Notes: generated by a model from the letters alone, not told the origin. 64,000 nucleotides of DNA from Phocaeicola_A sp036804505 (GCA_036804505.1 DAIRSI010000010.1:1-64000), one strand, 5' to 3'; counted from the stretch's first letter, positions 27,141 to 36,587 are shown. Numbers and translations: made by a program.

Positions 27141-27783
27141 CTATTTATTCGTTCTAAAAAAAATCATTAGGGAAATATTGCAATAAAAATAGTCCTTTTT
27201 GCAAAGCAAAAACCAACTTTTGAAGAAAAGTAATAACTGCAAAAGGTTTGCCTGAAGCACCCTACACCAGAAACTGCTGAATATCAGCCAGTCGTGGTGT
27301 AGGAATGGAATTTTTGCCCTTATGCCGAATGTACCGGACAATCAAGTCCTTTTAGCATAGGGTATTCAGGACAAACTTTTTGTGTTGGGAATAGATGGCG
27401 TTCTGGGTTACGTTTTCTCGAGTAACCCCCAAAGTTTCAGATATAGGGTCTATTGGGGTGGCTAACTGCCATAGTTAGCACCCGTAACTATGGCAGTTAG
27501 CCATCGAAAGTGACGTCTTTATTACTTTTGTTTTCTTGAAAATCACATGACAGATTTAGCAGTTTAAAACTGAATAAGTTGACATGAATTGCGTTTTATA
27601 CTAAAAGACTTTCATTCTTGGGGGAAAATTCAGTTGTTCGAAATTCTCAATAAGAAAGATATTTTTTGAATATCACACATAAAAATTGCCTTACCCCCAG
27701 TGAGATAAAGAATATTATTCTCTACAGTCAATCTTCCATCAACATGATTCGCAGACGGCAGTCTTTTAATCTTTAGTTGTCGC
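27141..27783. other. Non-coding stretch with several inverted repeats
   Basis: No convincing gene lies between catalase and the rSAM-associated lipoprotein. The stretch contains inverted repeats CCTACACCA/TGGTGTAGG (27261-27269 and 27295-27303), with GCTGA/TCAGC nested inside. It also has GGGTTAC/GTAACCC (27405-27411 and 27422-27428) and the 19-bp palindrome listed separately. Part of it is the 3' flank of the lipoprotein gene; the rest has no assigned role. Confidence 0.5.
27459..27503. repeat. 19-bp perfect inverted repeat
   Basis: TGGCTAACTGCCATAGTTA (27459-27477) and its exact reverse complement (27485-27503) are separated by seven bases. Such a long perfect stem without a T-run is not an ordinary terminator. 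Like the element at 7218-7273 it lies in a gene-free stretch and contains smaller internal symmetry (TAACT...AGTTA), so it may belong to a dispersed palindromic family. Confidence 0.65.
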
Positions 27784-28260
27784 TTAGTTCTTTTTCAGCT
27801 TCTTGTCTGCTTTCAAGATGAATTTACCGCTATACCAGCCTTTCCCTTTTTCCACTTGTTCCTTGGGTAAACCCACAAAAGCCGATGAATCGGATTGGTA
27901 GACGTTGGTTTTGTCTTTGAAAATAACGCGCTGGGTGTAAATGGCATTTTGAAGTTCAGAGGCTTTTTCAAGGGCGATGGTACTGCCTTCGTCACTGATA
28001 TATTCACCTTTGGAATCGGTATATACCGTGTCGGCGGAAGATTTTGTGAAGTACATGCCCTCATCTCCCTTTATGATTACCTGGACTCCTTTCAGAGCTT
28101 CGCCCGTTTCGGAGGTAACGGTTCCTTTTACTTGAAATTTCGTAATTGGGCATCCGTATTCATCCGGTTGTTCACCGTTTATGCCAGAGCAAGATGCAAA
28201 TCCCAGTACAGTGAAAATGGCGGACAGAATTCGTCCGACAATTAGTTTTCTTTTTTTCAT
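27784..28260 (-). CDS. Radical SAM-associated putative lipoprotein
   Basis: This 158-residue exported lipoprotein has lipobox GFASC (Cys24) and then the family signature EYGCPITKFQVKGTVTSETG. That signature starts with a lone conserved Cys and leads into a carboxypeptidase-regulatory-like beta domain (GEALKGVQVIIKGDEG). The radical SAM/SPASM gene lies directly upstream on the same strand, 13 bases away. The pair matches the rSAM/lipoprotein system (TIGR04133 enzyme with TIGR04134 lipoprotein) seen across Bacteroidales, in which the enzyme is proposed to modify the lipoprotein. The modification and purpose are unknown. The Lys-rich tail (ADKKLKKN) and Tyr/Ser-rich C-terminal half are further candidate sites. 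Confidence 0.85.
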   Translation of the reverse strand: MKKRKLIVGRILSAIFTVLGFASCSGINGEQPDEYGCPITKFQVKGTVTSETGEALKGVQVIIKGDEGMYFTKSSADTVYTDSKGEYISDEGSTIALEKASELQNAIYTQRVIFKDKTNVYQSDSSAFVGLPKEQVEKGKGWYSGKFILKADKKLKKN

Positions 28261-28273
28261 TGTATTATAGTTG

Positions 28274-29353
28274 TTAGTTTTGAAGTCTTTTCAGGTGACA
28301 GAACATCAGTTTTCCGTTCCCATCGCGCAAGTGCATGCCGTTGCCCCTGCAGTATCTGAAGTATTTGCAATCGGCACACTCGTCTTTCTGCATCCATTCC
28401 CTGTTGCGATAGGGTAGAAATTTGGATTCCCAGACGTCCATGAAATTGTCTTGATAAATATTTCCCTGGTGGTAATCGGCCCGGATGCTCGGGCAAGACG
28501 AGATGCTTCCGTCAATCAGAACGGAACCTACCGTGATGCCGGCACGGCAGAGAAAAAATGTGTCGCGCACATCTCCTTCGTAGTTCCCGAGAAAACCTTC
28601 GCAGCCGTAGCTTGCCTTTATCTTTCCTTCCTTGCGGGTTCGAACGATAAAGTCCATCAGATTCCTCAGTTCTTCACTGTTCAGTTGCAGGTCGGTATTG
28701 ATGGCTGCCCTGCCTGTAGGGAAAACGGTGAACAGTCTCCAACTTTCCGTTCCAAGGGAGATGAGGTATTCTTTCAATTCATCGAGATGAGTACAGTTTC
28801 GCTTGTTTACGCAAGTAACCACGTCGCTTGTGAAACCGACCGACTCGTTCATCATTTCGATGGCTTGGGATGCCCGGTAGAAACTGGAAGTATTTCCTCT
28901 CATCCAATTGTGATCTTCCTCCAGTCCGTCCAGACTGACGGTGGCGCTGTGCATTCCGGCATTCAGCAAGGAATGGAAACGTTCTTCGGTCAGATAAAGG
29001 CCGTTTGTTACGATTCCCCATGGAAAACCTTTGTCATAGATAGCTTTTCCGCATGCTTCCAGATCTTCGCGCATCAGAGGTTCTCCTCCGGTGAGAATGA
29101 CAAAAACTTCATGAGGATTCACCTTTGATGCAATATCATCAAGCACTCCGGCAAAATCCTGCAGAGGCATGTCAGGATAATTGGCCAATGTCTTGCAGTC
29201 GCTTCCGCAGTGGCGGCAGTGGAGGTTGCAGCGTAGGGTACATTCCCAGAACAACTGCTTGAGCGGATGACTTTCAATGAGGTCATTCTGCATTTTTCTG
29301 GAAAGCTCGAGCGCTATTTTCCTTCTGAAAGACAAAGGCGTTATTTTCTTCAT
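28274..29353 (-). CDS. Radical SAM/SPASM enzyme of the rSAM/lipoprotein system
   Basis: This 359-residue radical SAM enzyme has the [4Fe-4S]-SAM motif C42-NLH-C46-RH-C49, preceded by an extra Cys38. The GGEPLMRED motif for SAM binding is present. A Cys-rich C-terminal SPASM region (FFLCRAG, SISSCPS, ECADCKYFRYC, FCHLKR) would hold one or two auxiliary Fe-S clusters. SPASM enzymes modify peptides or proteins, forming thioether or carbon-carbon links or oxidising side chains. The adjacent lipoprotein is the expected substrate, which raises the question of how a cytoplasmic enzyme meets an exported protein: modification before secretion is the simplest answer. It is not the sulfatase maturase; the gene context and length differ. 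Confidence 0.88.
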   Translation of the reverse strand: MKKITPLSFRRKIALELSRKMQNDLIESHPLKQLFWECTLRCNLHCRHCGSDCKTLANYPDMPLQDFAGVLDDIASKVNPHEVFVILTGGEPLMREDLEACGKAIYDKGFPWGIVTNGLYLTEERFHSLLNAGMHSATVSLDGLEEDHNWMRGNTSSFYRASQAIEMMNESVGFTSDVVTCVNKRNCTHLDELKEYLISLGTESWRLFTVFPTGRAAINTDLQLNSEELRNLMDFIVRTRKEGKIKASYGCEGFLGNYEGDVRDTFFLCRAGITVGSVLIDGSISSCPSIRADYHQGNIYQDNFMDVWESKFLPYRNREWMQKDECADCKYFRYCRGNGMHLRDGNGKLMFCHLKRLQN

Positions 29354-29411
29354 TCCTATTCTATTTTATATATAGGATGCACAACAAGTGAAAATACTGC
29401 ACGGACAATAA

Positions 29412-29446
29412 AAAAGGAGCATAAGTTTTTTTCCTATGCTCCTTTT
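29412..29446 (-). terminator. Rho-independent terminator of mutAB
   Basis: A perfect 12-bp stem (AAAAGGAGCATA / TATGCTCCTTTT, 29412-29423 and 29435-29446) with an 11-base loop lies 18 bases after the mutB stop. A T-run follows on the minus strand. It separates mutAB from the rSAM/lipoprotein pair downstream. Confidence 0.8.
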
Positions 29447-29464
29447 CTTATAAGTAGATGAATA

Positions 29465-31615
29465 TTATTTTACTTGTTCAAGCAATATATTCATGACTTC
29501 GCAAGCCGACTTGGCAACGGAAGTACCCGGACCGAAGATGGCTACGACACCTGCCTTGTAGAGGAAGTCATAATCCTGTGCAGGAATGACGCCACCGGCA
29601 AATACGAGGATATCCTCACGACCCAGTTTCTTGAGTTCGGCAATGATTTGCGGAACCAAGGTCTTGTGACCTGCAGCCAGTGAACTTACGCCAACTGCGT
29701 GAACATCGTTCTCAACGGCATCACGGGCAGCTTCTGCCGGAGTCTGGAACAATGGTCCCATATCCACATCGAAACCGCAATCGGCGAAACCGGTTGCTAC
29801 GACTTTTGCACCACGGTCGTGTCCGTCCTGACCCATCTTGGCAATCATGATACGTGGGCGACGACCCTCTTTCTTTGCAAATTCTTCGGTCAGCTCGCAA
29901 GCTTTCTCGAAATCTGCGTCTTTCTTACTTTCTGATGAATACACGCCTGAAATAGTTCTAATTACTGCTTTATAACGGCCTACAATCTTTTCGCAAGCCA
30001 TGGAAATTTCTCCTAATGTAGCACGAAGACGAGCTGCATTGACAGCCAGTTCAAGCAAGTTGCCTTCCTTGGTTTCAACACACTTGGTGATGGCAGCCAA
30101 AGCTTCCTGTACGGCAGCTTCGTTACGGCCTTCCTTCAAGACTTTCAAACCTTCGATTTGTTCCTGACGAACGGCTGTGTTGTCCACTTCAAGGATATCG
30201 ATAGGATCTTCCTTCTCAAGACGATACTTGTTGGTACCTACGATGACTTGTTCGCCACAGTCGATACGAGCCTGAGTGCGGGCTGCAGCTTCTTCGATAC
30301 GCATTTTTGGAATACCTGTCTCGATAGCTTTCGCCATACCGCCAAGTTTCTCGATTTCCTGAATGTGTTCCCAAGCCTTGTGAACGATTTCGTTTGTCAG
30401 AGACTCTACATAGTATGAACCTGCCCATGGGTCGATGTTCTTGCAAATCTCAGTTTCGTTCTGAATGTAGATCTGAGTGTTACGAGCGATACGGGCAGAG
30501 AAATCGGTAGGCAATGCGATGGCTTCATCCAAGGCATTGGTATGCATGGATTGGGTATGACCCAAAGCAGCCGTCATGGCCTCGATACAAGTACGTCCTA
30601 CATTGTTGAACGGATCCTGTTCGGTGAGTGACCATCCTGATGTCTGTGAGTGAGTACGCAAAGCCAGTGACTTCGGATTCTTCGGGTTGAACTGCTTGAT
30701 AATTTTGGCCCACAACAAACGTGCGGCACGCATCTTGGCAATTTCCATGAAGTGGTTCACACTGATGCCCCAGAAGAAAGAAAGACGAGGAGCGAATGCA
30801 TCGATGTCAATTCCTGCTGCTATACCGGCGCGGATGTATTCAAGACCGTCGGCAAGTGTATAAGCCAATTCAATATCTGCGGTAGCACCGGCTTCCTGCA
30901 TGTGGTATCCGGAGATGGAGATGGAATTGAACTTAGGCATGTTCTGTGAAGTATATTCGAAGATATCGGAGATAATCTTCATACTGAATGAAGGCGGATA
31001 GATATAGGTGTTACGAACCATGAATTCCTTCAAAATATCGTTCTGGATGGTTCCTGCCATTTCTTCCAGTTTGGCACCTTGCTCCAAACCTGCTACAATG
31101 TAGAATGCCATGATAGGAAGTACAGCACCGTTCATGGTCATGGATACTGACATCTTGTTCAATGGAATGCCGTCGAACAAAACCTTCATGTTCTCTGCGG
31201 AGCAGATGGAAACACCGGCCTTGCCGACATCACCTACTACACGTGGATGATCGGGGTCGTAACCGCGGTGGGTAGGAAGGTCGAATGCAACAGACAGACC
31301 TTTCTGTCCGGAAGCCAGGTTACGGCGATAGAAAGCATTGGACTCCTCAGCAGTGGAAAATCCTGCATACTGGCGGATGGTCCATGGACGGAAAGTGTAC
31401 ATCATGCTGTACGGGCCTCTCAAGAAAGGAGGAATACCGGCAGCGAAGTCCAGATGTTCCATTCCTTCAAGATCCTCTTTTGTATAAACCGGTTTCACCT
31501 CGATGTGCTCGGGTGTCTTCCAGTCGGCCTTTATATCATTGGCCTTTTGCCATTCCAACCCGTTTTGAGGTTGAAATCCTGCATATATATCAATGTTTTT
31601 GAAATCTTTTCTCAT
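29465..31615 (-). CDS. mutB: Methylmalonyl-CoA mutase large (catalytic) subunit
   Basis: This subunit catalyses the B12-dependent interconversion of succinyl-CoA and (R)-methylmalonyl-CoA, the step by which Bacteroides makes propionate from succinate. The 716-residue protein starts with the TIM-barrel substrate domain (PFLRGPYSMMYTFRPWTIRQ, YAGFSTAEESNAFYRRNL). It ends in a cobalamin-binding domain with the base-off DxHxxG motif in MGQDGHDRGAKVVATGF. It follows mutA by 11 bases and they form the heterodimer. A strong terminator follows at 29412-29446. Confidence 0.97.
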   Translation of the reverse strand: MRKDFKNIDIYAGFQPQNGLEWQKANDIKADWKTPEHIEVKPVYTKEDLEGMEHLDFAAGIPPFLRGPYSMMYTFRPWTIRQYAGFSTAEESNAFYRRNLASGQKGLSVAFDLPTHRGYDPDHPRVVGDVGKAGVSICSAENMKVLFDGIPLNKMSVSMTMNGAVLPIMAFYIVAGLEQGAKLEEMAGTIQNDILKEFMVRNTYIYPPSFSMKIISDIFEYTSQNMPKFNSISISGYHMQEAGATADIELAYTLADGLEYIRAGIAAGIDIDAFAPRLSFFWGISVNHFMEIAKMRAARLLWAKIIKQFNPKNPKSLALRTHSQTSGWSLTEQDPFNNVGRTCIEAMTAALGHTQSMHTNALDEAIALPTDFSARIARNTQIYIQNETEICKNIDPWAGSYYVESLTNEIVHKAWEHIQEIEKLGGMAKAIETGIPKMRIEEAAARTQARIDCGEQVIVGTNKYRLEKEDPIDILEVDNTAVRQEQIEGLKVLKEGRNEAAVQEALAAITKCVETKEGNLLELAVNAARLRATLGEISMACEKIVGRYKAVIRTISGVYSSESKKDADFEKACELTEEFAKKEGRRPRIMIAKMGQDGHDRGAKVVATGFADCGFDVDMGPLFQTPAEAARDAVENDVHAVGVSSLAAGHKTLVPQIIAELKKLGREDILVFAGGVIPAQDYDFLYKAGVVAIFGPGTSVAKSACEVMNILLEQVK

Positions 31616-31626
31616 AATTTCCTGCT

Positions 31627-33537
31627 TTACTTGATTCCTAATTTAGCGTTGTATTCTTTGAGGGTGTCAAGAACATTGACACGAACGTGAATGAAGTTCT
31701 CAATACCGGCTTTCTGCAAGTCTTCCATACATGCCGGAGCACCAGCTACGATGAACATGGCACGTCCGTTCAATTCCTGGAATGCCGGAACTGCATATTC
31801 TGCATATTCGTCATCACTTGAACAAAGAACCACGATGTCGGCTTTGGCTGCCATGGCAGCGTCAACACCTTCTTTAACTGTTTCGAAACCGAGGTTGTCG
31901 ATTACTTCGTATCCTGCACAAGCCAGGAAGTTGCAAGAGAATTGGGCACGTGCCTGACGCATGGCCAGATTGCCAATTGTAAGCATGAATGCTTTCGGAC
32001 GTTTGCCGCTCTTTTCAGTCTGCAGTCTCAATGCTTCGAAATCACTTGCTGCACGGAACTTGTTCAGTGTAGCGATAGGTTTTTCGCAAGCATCTCCGTT
32101 TCCGCTGCAGCAGCAAGCTGCTTCTATAGGTGTCTTGCCTTCCGAAAGTTCGTTGAAGTTAGGGAACTGGTTGGTGCCGACAAGAATTTCTTTACGTTTG
32201 GAAACTGCAATGTGGCGTGCTTTTCCGCTTGCATTGATGGCTTCCTGAACTTTTCCTGCTTTTACTGAAGCAAGGAATCCGCCTTCTTCTTCAACTTTCA
32301 AGAAGATGTCCCAAGCCTGTTTGGCGATGGAAACAGTCAGATTCTCGATATAGTAGGAGCCGCCTGCAGGGTCAACAACCTTGTCGAAGTGGCATTCTTC
32401 TTTCAGAAGCAATTGTTGGTTACGGGCGATACGTTCTGCAAAATCATTAGGAGTTTCGTAAGTTTCGTCAAACGGAGTCACTGCGATGGAATGAACACCG
32501 GCCAAAGCTGCACTCATGGTTTCAGTCTGTGAACGGAGTAGATTTACATAAGAATCGAACAAGGTGAGGTTGAATGTAGAAGTCTCTGCATGAATCATCA
32601 TCTTGCATGCGCAATTGCAGAATTTGTTTTCTCCCTGATTCTTGCAGTCACCGTCGCAAGTAGGATTGTATTGCTTAACGATATCTGCCCATAACATGCG
32701 TGCTGCACGGAACTTGGCTATCTCCATGAAGTAGTTGGAGCTGATGCCGAAATTGAATTTGATTTTCTTTGCTGCCTTGGCTGCAGGAATTCCTGATTCA
32801 ACCAATTGGTTCAGATATTCATTACCCCATGCCAATGCATAGCCTAATTCCTGGCTGATGTATGAACCTGCATTGTTGAGCAGAGAAGCATTGACTGCTA
32901 AGCAGCGATACTTGGGAAGTGCACTCAGAACTTCAGCAAGTTCTTTGGCAGTAGCTGCAAAATCACTCAAGTCTTTGCCCTTGGACATCATCTTGCCAAT
33001 CGGGTCGTAATTGATAGAGCCTACCAGCTTGGTCAGGTCATAGCCTTGTTTCTGGAAGTAAGCTACCAATATTTGAGCCAGTTCAACAGAATGTTTTTGG
33101 CAAGTGCAGAAATTCAATTCCACACATTCGGCACAAATACCTTTTAACAAAGTCTCTACGAAGCTTTCGCTTACGTCTTTTCCTGAAATTCCAAAACAAA
33201 TGGAATCTACACCGCGGTTCAACACGTCGAGAGCTTTGGCGTTGGCCTGAGCTGCATCGGCAACTTGAATGTTCTGCCTGATGTACCACGCGTTATCATC
33301 CTTTTTTGTTCCTCTCAAATAAGGATAAACTCCTGGAAGAGCGTCGGTTGTTTTCAGTCCTTCCAAGTCCTCTTTGCGATAAAAAGGCTTCACGTTGAAT
33401 CCTTCGTTTGTTCTCCACACTAATCTCTTTTGGAAATCAGCGCCTTTCAGATCCACATTGATCTTGTCAAGCCACTCTTGGGTAGAGGGGGCAGTGAAGT
33501 CAGAAAAAAGTTTCTCTTTACTATTTACCATAGTCAT
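31627..33537 (-). CDS. mutA: Methylmalonyl-CoA mutase small subunit
   Basis: This is the non-catalytic partner of MutB. The 636-residue protein has the mutase barrel (NVKPFYRKEDLEGL, GVYPYLRGTKKDDNAWYIRQ) and a C-terminal B12-like domain. The DxHxxG cobalamin motif is lost: the equivalent stretch reads TIGNLAMRQARAQF, as expected for the small subunit. A Cys-rich insertion near the middle (NPTCDGDCKNQ, FCNCACKM) stands out, as does CCCSGNGDACEKP in the linker. An alternative ATG two codons downstream, at 33531, is possible. The promoter at 33575-33605 drives the operon. Confidence 0.96.
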   Translation of the reverse strand: MTMVNSKEKLFSDFTAPSTQEWLDKINVDLKGADFQKRLVWRTNEGFNVKPFYRKEDLEGLKTTDALPGVYPYLRGTKKDDNAWYIRQNIQVADAAQANAKALDVLNRGVDSICFGISGKDVSESFVETLLKGICAECVELNFCTCQKHSVELAQILVAYFQKQGYDLTKLVGSINYDPIGKMMSKGKDLSDFAATAKELAEVLSALPKYRCLAVNASLLNNAGSYISQELGYALAWGNEYLNQLVESGIPAAKAAKKIKFNFGISSNYFMEIAKFRAARMLWADIVKQYNPTCDGDCKNQGENKFCNCACKMMIHAETSTFNLTLFDSYVNLLRSQTETMSAALAGVHSIAVTPFDETYETPNDFAERIARNQQLLLKEECHFDKVVDPAGGSYYIENLTVSIAKQAWDIFLKVEEEGGFLASVKAGKVQEAINASGKARHIAVSKRKEILVGTNQFPNFNELSEGKTPIEAACCCSGNGDACEKPIATLNKFRAASDFEALRLQTEKSGKRPKAFMLTIGNLAMRQARAQFSCNFLACAGYEVIDNLGFETVKEGVDAAMAAKADIVVLCSSDDEYAEYAVPAFQELNGRAMFIVAGAPACMEDLQKAGIENFIHVRVNVLDTLKEYNAKLGIK

Positions 33538-33574
33538 TTTAATTAAGATTTTCTTATAGTTTCATAAAAACAAG

Positions 33575-33605
33575 CAAATTTACGAATAACATCCGACTGA
33601 GCAAA
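33575..33605 (-). promoter_or_regulatory. Promoter of mutAB
   Basis: On the minus strand, TTTG (33605-33602), 19 bases, then TAAATTTG (33582-33575) is a full -33/-7 match, 37 bases before the mutA start. Confidence 0.75.
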
Positions 33606-33633
33606 GAATATCTTGAAAAATAAGTAAGTTAAG

Positions 33634-33664
33634 TTGGTTAAATATACAAATTTCACTAATTTTG
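33634..33664 (+). promoter_or_regulatory. Promoter of the AspT-family transporter
   Basis: TTG (33634-33636), 20 bases, then TAATTTTG (33657-33664) fits the consensus and lies 23 bases before the ATG. It is divergent from the mutAB promoter, with 28 bases between the two. Confidence 0.7.
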
Positions 33665-33687
33665 CACCCGATTATAAAAGTTAGTTT

Positions 33688-35385
33688 ATGGAATGGTTAG
33701 AGACTTTGCTTAACGACCCGGATTCGGTGGCGCACATAGCTTTGCTGTATTCAGTTGTTATTGCAATAGGGATTTATTTGGGCAAGATTAAGATTTTCGG
33801 TATCAGCCTGGGAGTTACTTTTGTTTTGTTTGCAGGCATTATAGCCGGGCATTTCGGATTTACCGGCAATTTGAAGATTCTTTCCTTTATACAGGATTTC
33901 GGATTGATTTTATTTGTCTTCTGCATCGGCTTGCAGGTAGGACCTTCGTTTTTCTCTTCCTTCAAAAAAGGGGGAATTTCGATGAATGTCATTGCCATGG
34001 GGATTATTTTCCTGAATATTGCAGTTGCCTTGATTTTGTATTACACATTATTTGATACAAGCAATCCGCAGAATCTGCCTATGATGGTGGGAGTACTTTG
34101 CGGTGCCATCACCAATACTCCCGGCTTGGGTGCCGCATCCGAGGCCTTGGGACAAGTATATAACAATCTGCATCCGGGTGTGGCTGTCCCCCAAATTGCT
34201 TCGGGATATGCCTGTGCCTATCCTTTGGGAGTCGTGGGTATTATTGCTGCTACGGTTGCCATCCGCTACATTTGTAGAGTGAAGCTCGAGGATGAAGAAG
34301 CCGACTTGCGACGCCAGGAAGCCGAAAATCCTCATCTGAAACCGCATTTGATGCATGTGGAGATGAATAACGATGCCTTGGTGGGCAAGACTTTGATGCA
34401 GGTGAAAGAATTCTTGGGACGTGAATTTGTTTGTTCCCGAATTCTTCAGAACGGCCATGTGAGCATCCCTACCCGTGATACTATATTTCATAAAGGCGAT
34501 CAACTGTATATCGTTTGCGCCGAAGATGATGCCGAACCTATCGTGGCATTCATCGGTCCCGAAATAAAAGTGGATTGGGACAATCAGGATGTTCCGTTGG
34601 TAAGCCGGCGCATACTGATTACCCAGAGCAAAATTAATGGCAAGACTTTGGGACAGCTTCATTTCAGCAGTATGTATGGAGTGAATGTGACGCGTGTGAA
34701 CCGTTCCGGTATGGATTTGTTTGCCAACAGGCACTTGGTTCTGCAGGTAGGCGACCGCGTGATGTGTGTAGGTCCTCAGGATGCTGTGGAACGTGTTGCC
34801 GGATTGCTTGGCAATTCCTTGAAACGTCTGGATCATCCCAATATTCTGATGATATTTGTAGGCATCTTCATCGGTATTCTTTTCGGAAGTCTTCCCTTGG
34901 CTATACCGGGAATTCCTACTCCCGTGAAACTGGGTTTGGCGGGCGGTCCTTTGATCATTGCCATTCTTATAGGCCGATTCGGAAGCAAGATTCATCTGGT
35001 AACCTATACCACCATGAGTGCCAATCTCATGTTGCGTGAAATGGGACTGGTGCTGTTCCTTGCCAGTGTAGGAGTGAAGGCCGGTGCCAATTTTTTCCAG
35101 ACTATCGTGAATGGTGACGGACTTTTGTATGTAGGTACAGGATTTCTGATAACCATTCTGCCTATTCTTATCATGGGCATTGTTGCCCGCTGGCACTACA
35201 AACTCAATTATTTTACTTTGATGGGTCTGATTGCAGGAAGCACGACCGATCCTCCGGCTTTGGCTTTTGCCAATCAGACAGCCGGAAACGATGCCCCCGC
35301 TGTGGGTTATTCAACAGTCTATCCGTTGTCCATGTTCCTCCGCATTCTTACTGCTCAGTTGTTGATATTGATTCTTTGCAGTTAA
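33688..35385 (+). CDS. AspT/YidE/YbjL-family transporter with two TrkA-C domains
   Basis: This is a 565-residue inner-membrane transporter of the aspartate:alanine exchanger family. An N-terminal membrane half (VVIAIGIYLGKIKIFGISLG, FGLILFVFCIGLQVGPSFF) is followed by a cytoplasmic middle with two RCK_C/TrkA-C regulatory domains, at about residues 205-290 and 300-380 (NDALVGKTLMQVKEFLGREF and SKINGKTLGQLHFSSMYGVN). A second membrane half (LGLAGGPLIIAILIGRFGSK, ending AQLLILILC) repeats the AspT-duplication motif. Substrate is not known; relatives exchange dicarboxylates or amino acids. Next to mutAB, an organic-acid role linked to succinate or propionate metabolism is possible but is only suggested by position. 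Confidence 0.9.
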   Translation: MEWLETLLNDPDSVAHIALLYSVVIAIGIYLGKIKIFGISLGVTFVLFAGIIAGHFGFTGNLKILSFIQDFGLILFVFCIGLQVGPSFFSSFKKGGISMNVIAMGIIFLNIAVALILYYTLFDTSNPQNLPMMVGVLCGAITNTPGLGAASEALGQVYNNLHPGVAVPQIASGYACAYPLGVVGIIAATVAIRYICRVKLEDEEADLRRQEAENPHLKPHLMHVEMNNDALVGKTLMQVKEFLGREFVCSRILQNGHVSIPTRDTIFHKGDQLYIVCAEDDAEPIVAFIGPEIKVDWDNQDVPLVSRRILITQSKINGKTLGQLHFSSMYGVNVTRVNRSGMDLFANRHLVLQVGDRVMCVGPQDAVERVAGLLGNSLKRLDHPNILMIFVGIFIGILFGSLPLAIPGIPTPVKLGLAGGPLIIAILIGRFGSKIHLVTYTTMSANLMLREMGLVLFLASVGVKAGANFFQTIVNGDGLLYVGTGFLITILPILIMGIVARWHYKLNYFTLMGLIAGSTTDPPALAFANQTAGNDAPAVGYSTVYPLSMFLRILTAQLLILILCS

Positions 35386-35447
35386 AATAAGGATGAATCC
35401 TTTTCAATTGGTTATTTGTTTGTATATTTGCAAAAACAACACAATTT

Positions 35448-36587
35448 ATGAAAACTTATTTAGTTACAGGTGCAGCCGGATTTATCGGCTCAAATTATAT
35501 AAAATATATCCTCAGAGAACACAGTGATATTAAAATCGTCGTGCTCGATGCTTTGACGTATGCAGGCTTTTATGGCAACATAGCCGAAGATGTGGATAAC
35601 GAACGTTGCTTTTTCATAAAAGGCGATATTTGTGATGCCGACTTGGTGAAGAGACTTTTTTCGGAATACAGGTTCGATTATGTGGTGAACTTTGCAGCGG
35701 AAACACATGTGGACCGCAGTATTGAAACACCCCAGTTGTTTTTACAGACCAATATTCTGGGAACTCAGAACCTGCTCGAAATATCCAAGCAAGCCTGGGT
35801 CACAGGCAAAGACGAAGCCGGATATCCTACTTGGCAGAAAGGTGTCCGTTTTCATCAGGTTTCTACGGATGAAGTTTATGGCTCGCTGGGTGCCGAAGGA
35901 TATTTCACGGAAAATACTCCACTGCAGCCTCACAGTCCCTACAGTGCCTCGAAGACAAGTGCCGATTTGGTTGTCAATGCCTATCGGGATACATACAAGA
36001 TGCCTGTTTCAATAACCCGATGCTCCAACAACTATGGTCCTTATCAGTTCCCTGAAAAGCTGATACCATTGATGATCAATAATATACTTTCGGGAAAGAA
36101 ACTCCCCGTTTACGGACAGGGAACGAACGTGCGCGACTGGCTCTATGTGGAAGATCATTGCAAGGCCATCGATATGGTTATCAACCATGGAAAGGCCGGA
36201 GAAGTTTACAATGTGGGAGGACATAACGAGAAACAGAACATAGAGATTGTCAGAATCATGATTCAGACGATTCGTCAGATAATGGAGGAGGATTCCGACA
36301 AACGCTTGTTGCTGAAGAAAAAAGAAATGGATGAAGCAGGCGGTATCCGCGTTGACTGGATTAATGAAAATCTGATTAATTACGTAAAGGACCGTTTGGG
36401 GCACGACCAGCGTTATGCCATAGATCCAACCAAAATAAAGAATGACTTGGGATGGTATCCCGAAACAAACTTCGAAACAGGCATTGTGAAAACCATTCGC
36501 TGGTATTTGGATAATCAGGAATGGATGAACCAGCTGACAAACGGTGATTACCAGCGCTATTACGAAGAAATGTACGGAAACAGATAA
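35448..36587 (+). CDS. rfbB: dTDP-glucose 4,6-dehydratase
   Basis: RfbB converts dTDP-glucose to dTDP-4-keto-6-deoxyglucose, the second step to dTDP-rhamnose for surface polysaccharides. The 379-residue extended SDR protein has the NAD motif G8-AA-G11-FI-G14. It also has ETHVDRSIETP, the STDEVYGSLG serine/threonine motif and the catalytic Y165-SAS-K169. RCSNNYGPYQFPEKLIPLMI is the family hallmark. TATATTTG at 35423-35430 is a good -7 element 17 bases before the ATG. The other rhamnose genes are not adjacent, so this is an isolated copy. Confidence 0.96.
   Translation: MKTYLVTGAAGFIGSNYIKYILREHSDIKIVVLDALTYAGFYGNIAEDVDNERCFFIKGDICDADLVKRLFSEYRFDYVVNFAAETHVDRSIETPQLFLQTNILGTQNLLEISKQAWVTGKDEAGYPTWQKGVRFHQVSTDEVYGSLGAEGYFTENTPLQPHSPYSASKTSADLVVNAYRDTYKMPVSITRCSNNYGPYQFPEKLIPLMINNILSGKKLPVYGQGTNVRDWLYVEDHCKAIDMVINHGKAGEVYNVGGHNEKQNIEIVRIMIQTIRQIMEEDSDKRLLLKKKEMDEAGGIRVDWINENLINYVKDRLGHDQRYAIDPTKIKNDLGWYPETNFETGIVKTIRWYLDNQEWMNQLTNGDYQRYYEEMYGNR

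Noticed and set aside
27141..27341. Short minus-strand open frame upstream of catalase
   Set aside because: Low-complexity, Phe-rich peptide beginning in AT-rich promoter DNA; no family resemblance.
28274..29353. Idea that this radical SAM enzyme is the sulfatase maturase anSME
   Set aside because: It is paired with the EYGCP lipoprotein, its sequence matches the rSAM/lipoprotein enzyme group, and it is far from the sulfatases.
34048..35196. 382-codon open frame antisense to the AspT-family transporter
   Set aside because: Composition (many His, Gln, Thr) and lack of any motif show an antisense reading of membrane-protein codons.
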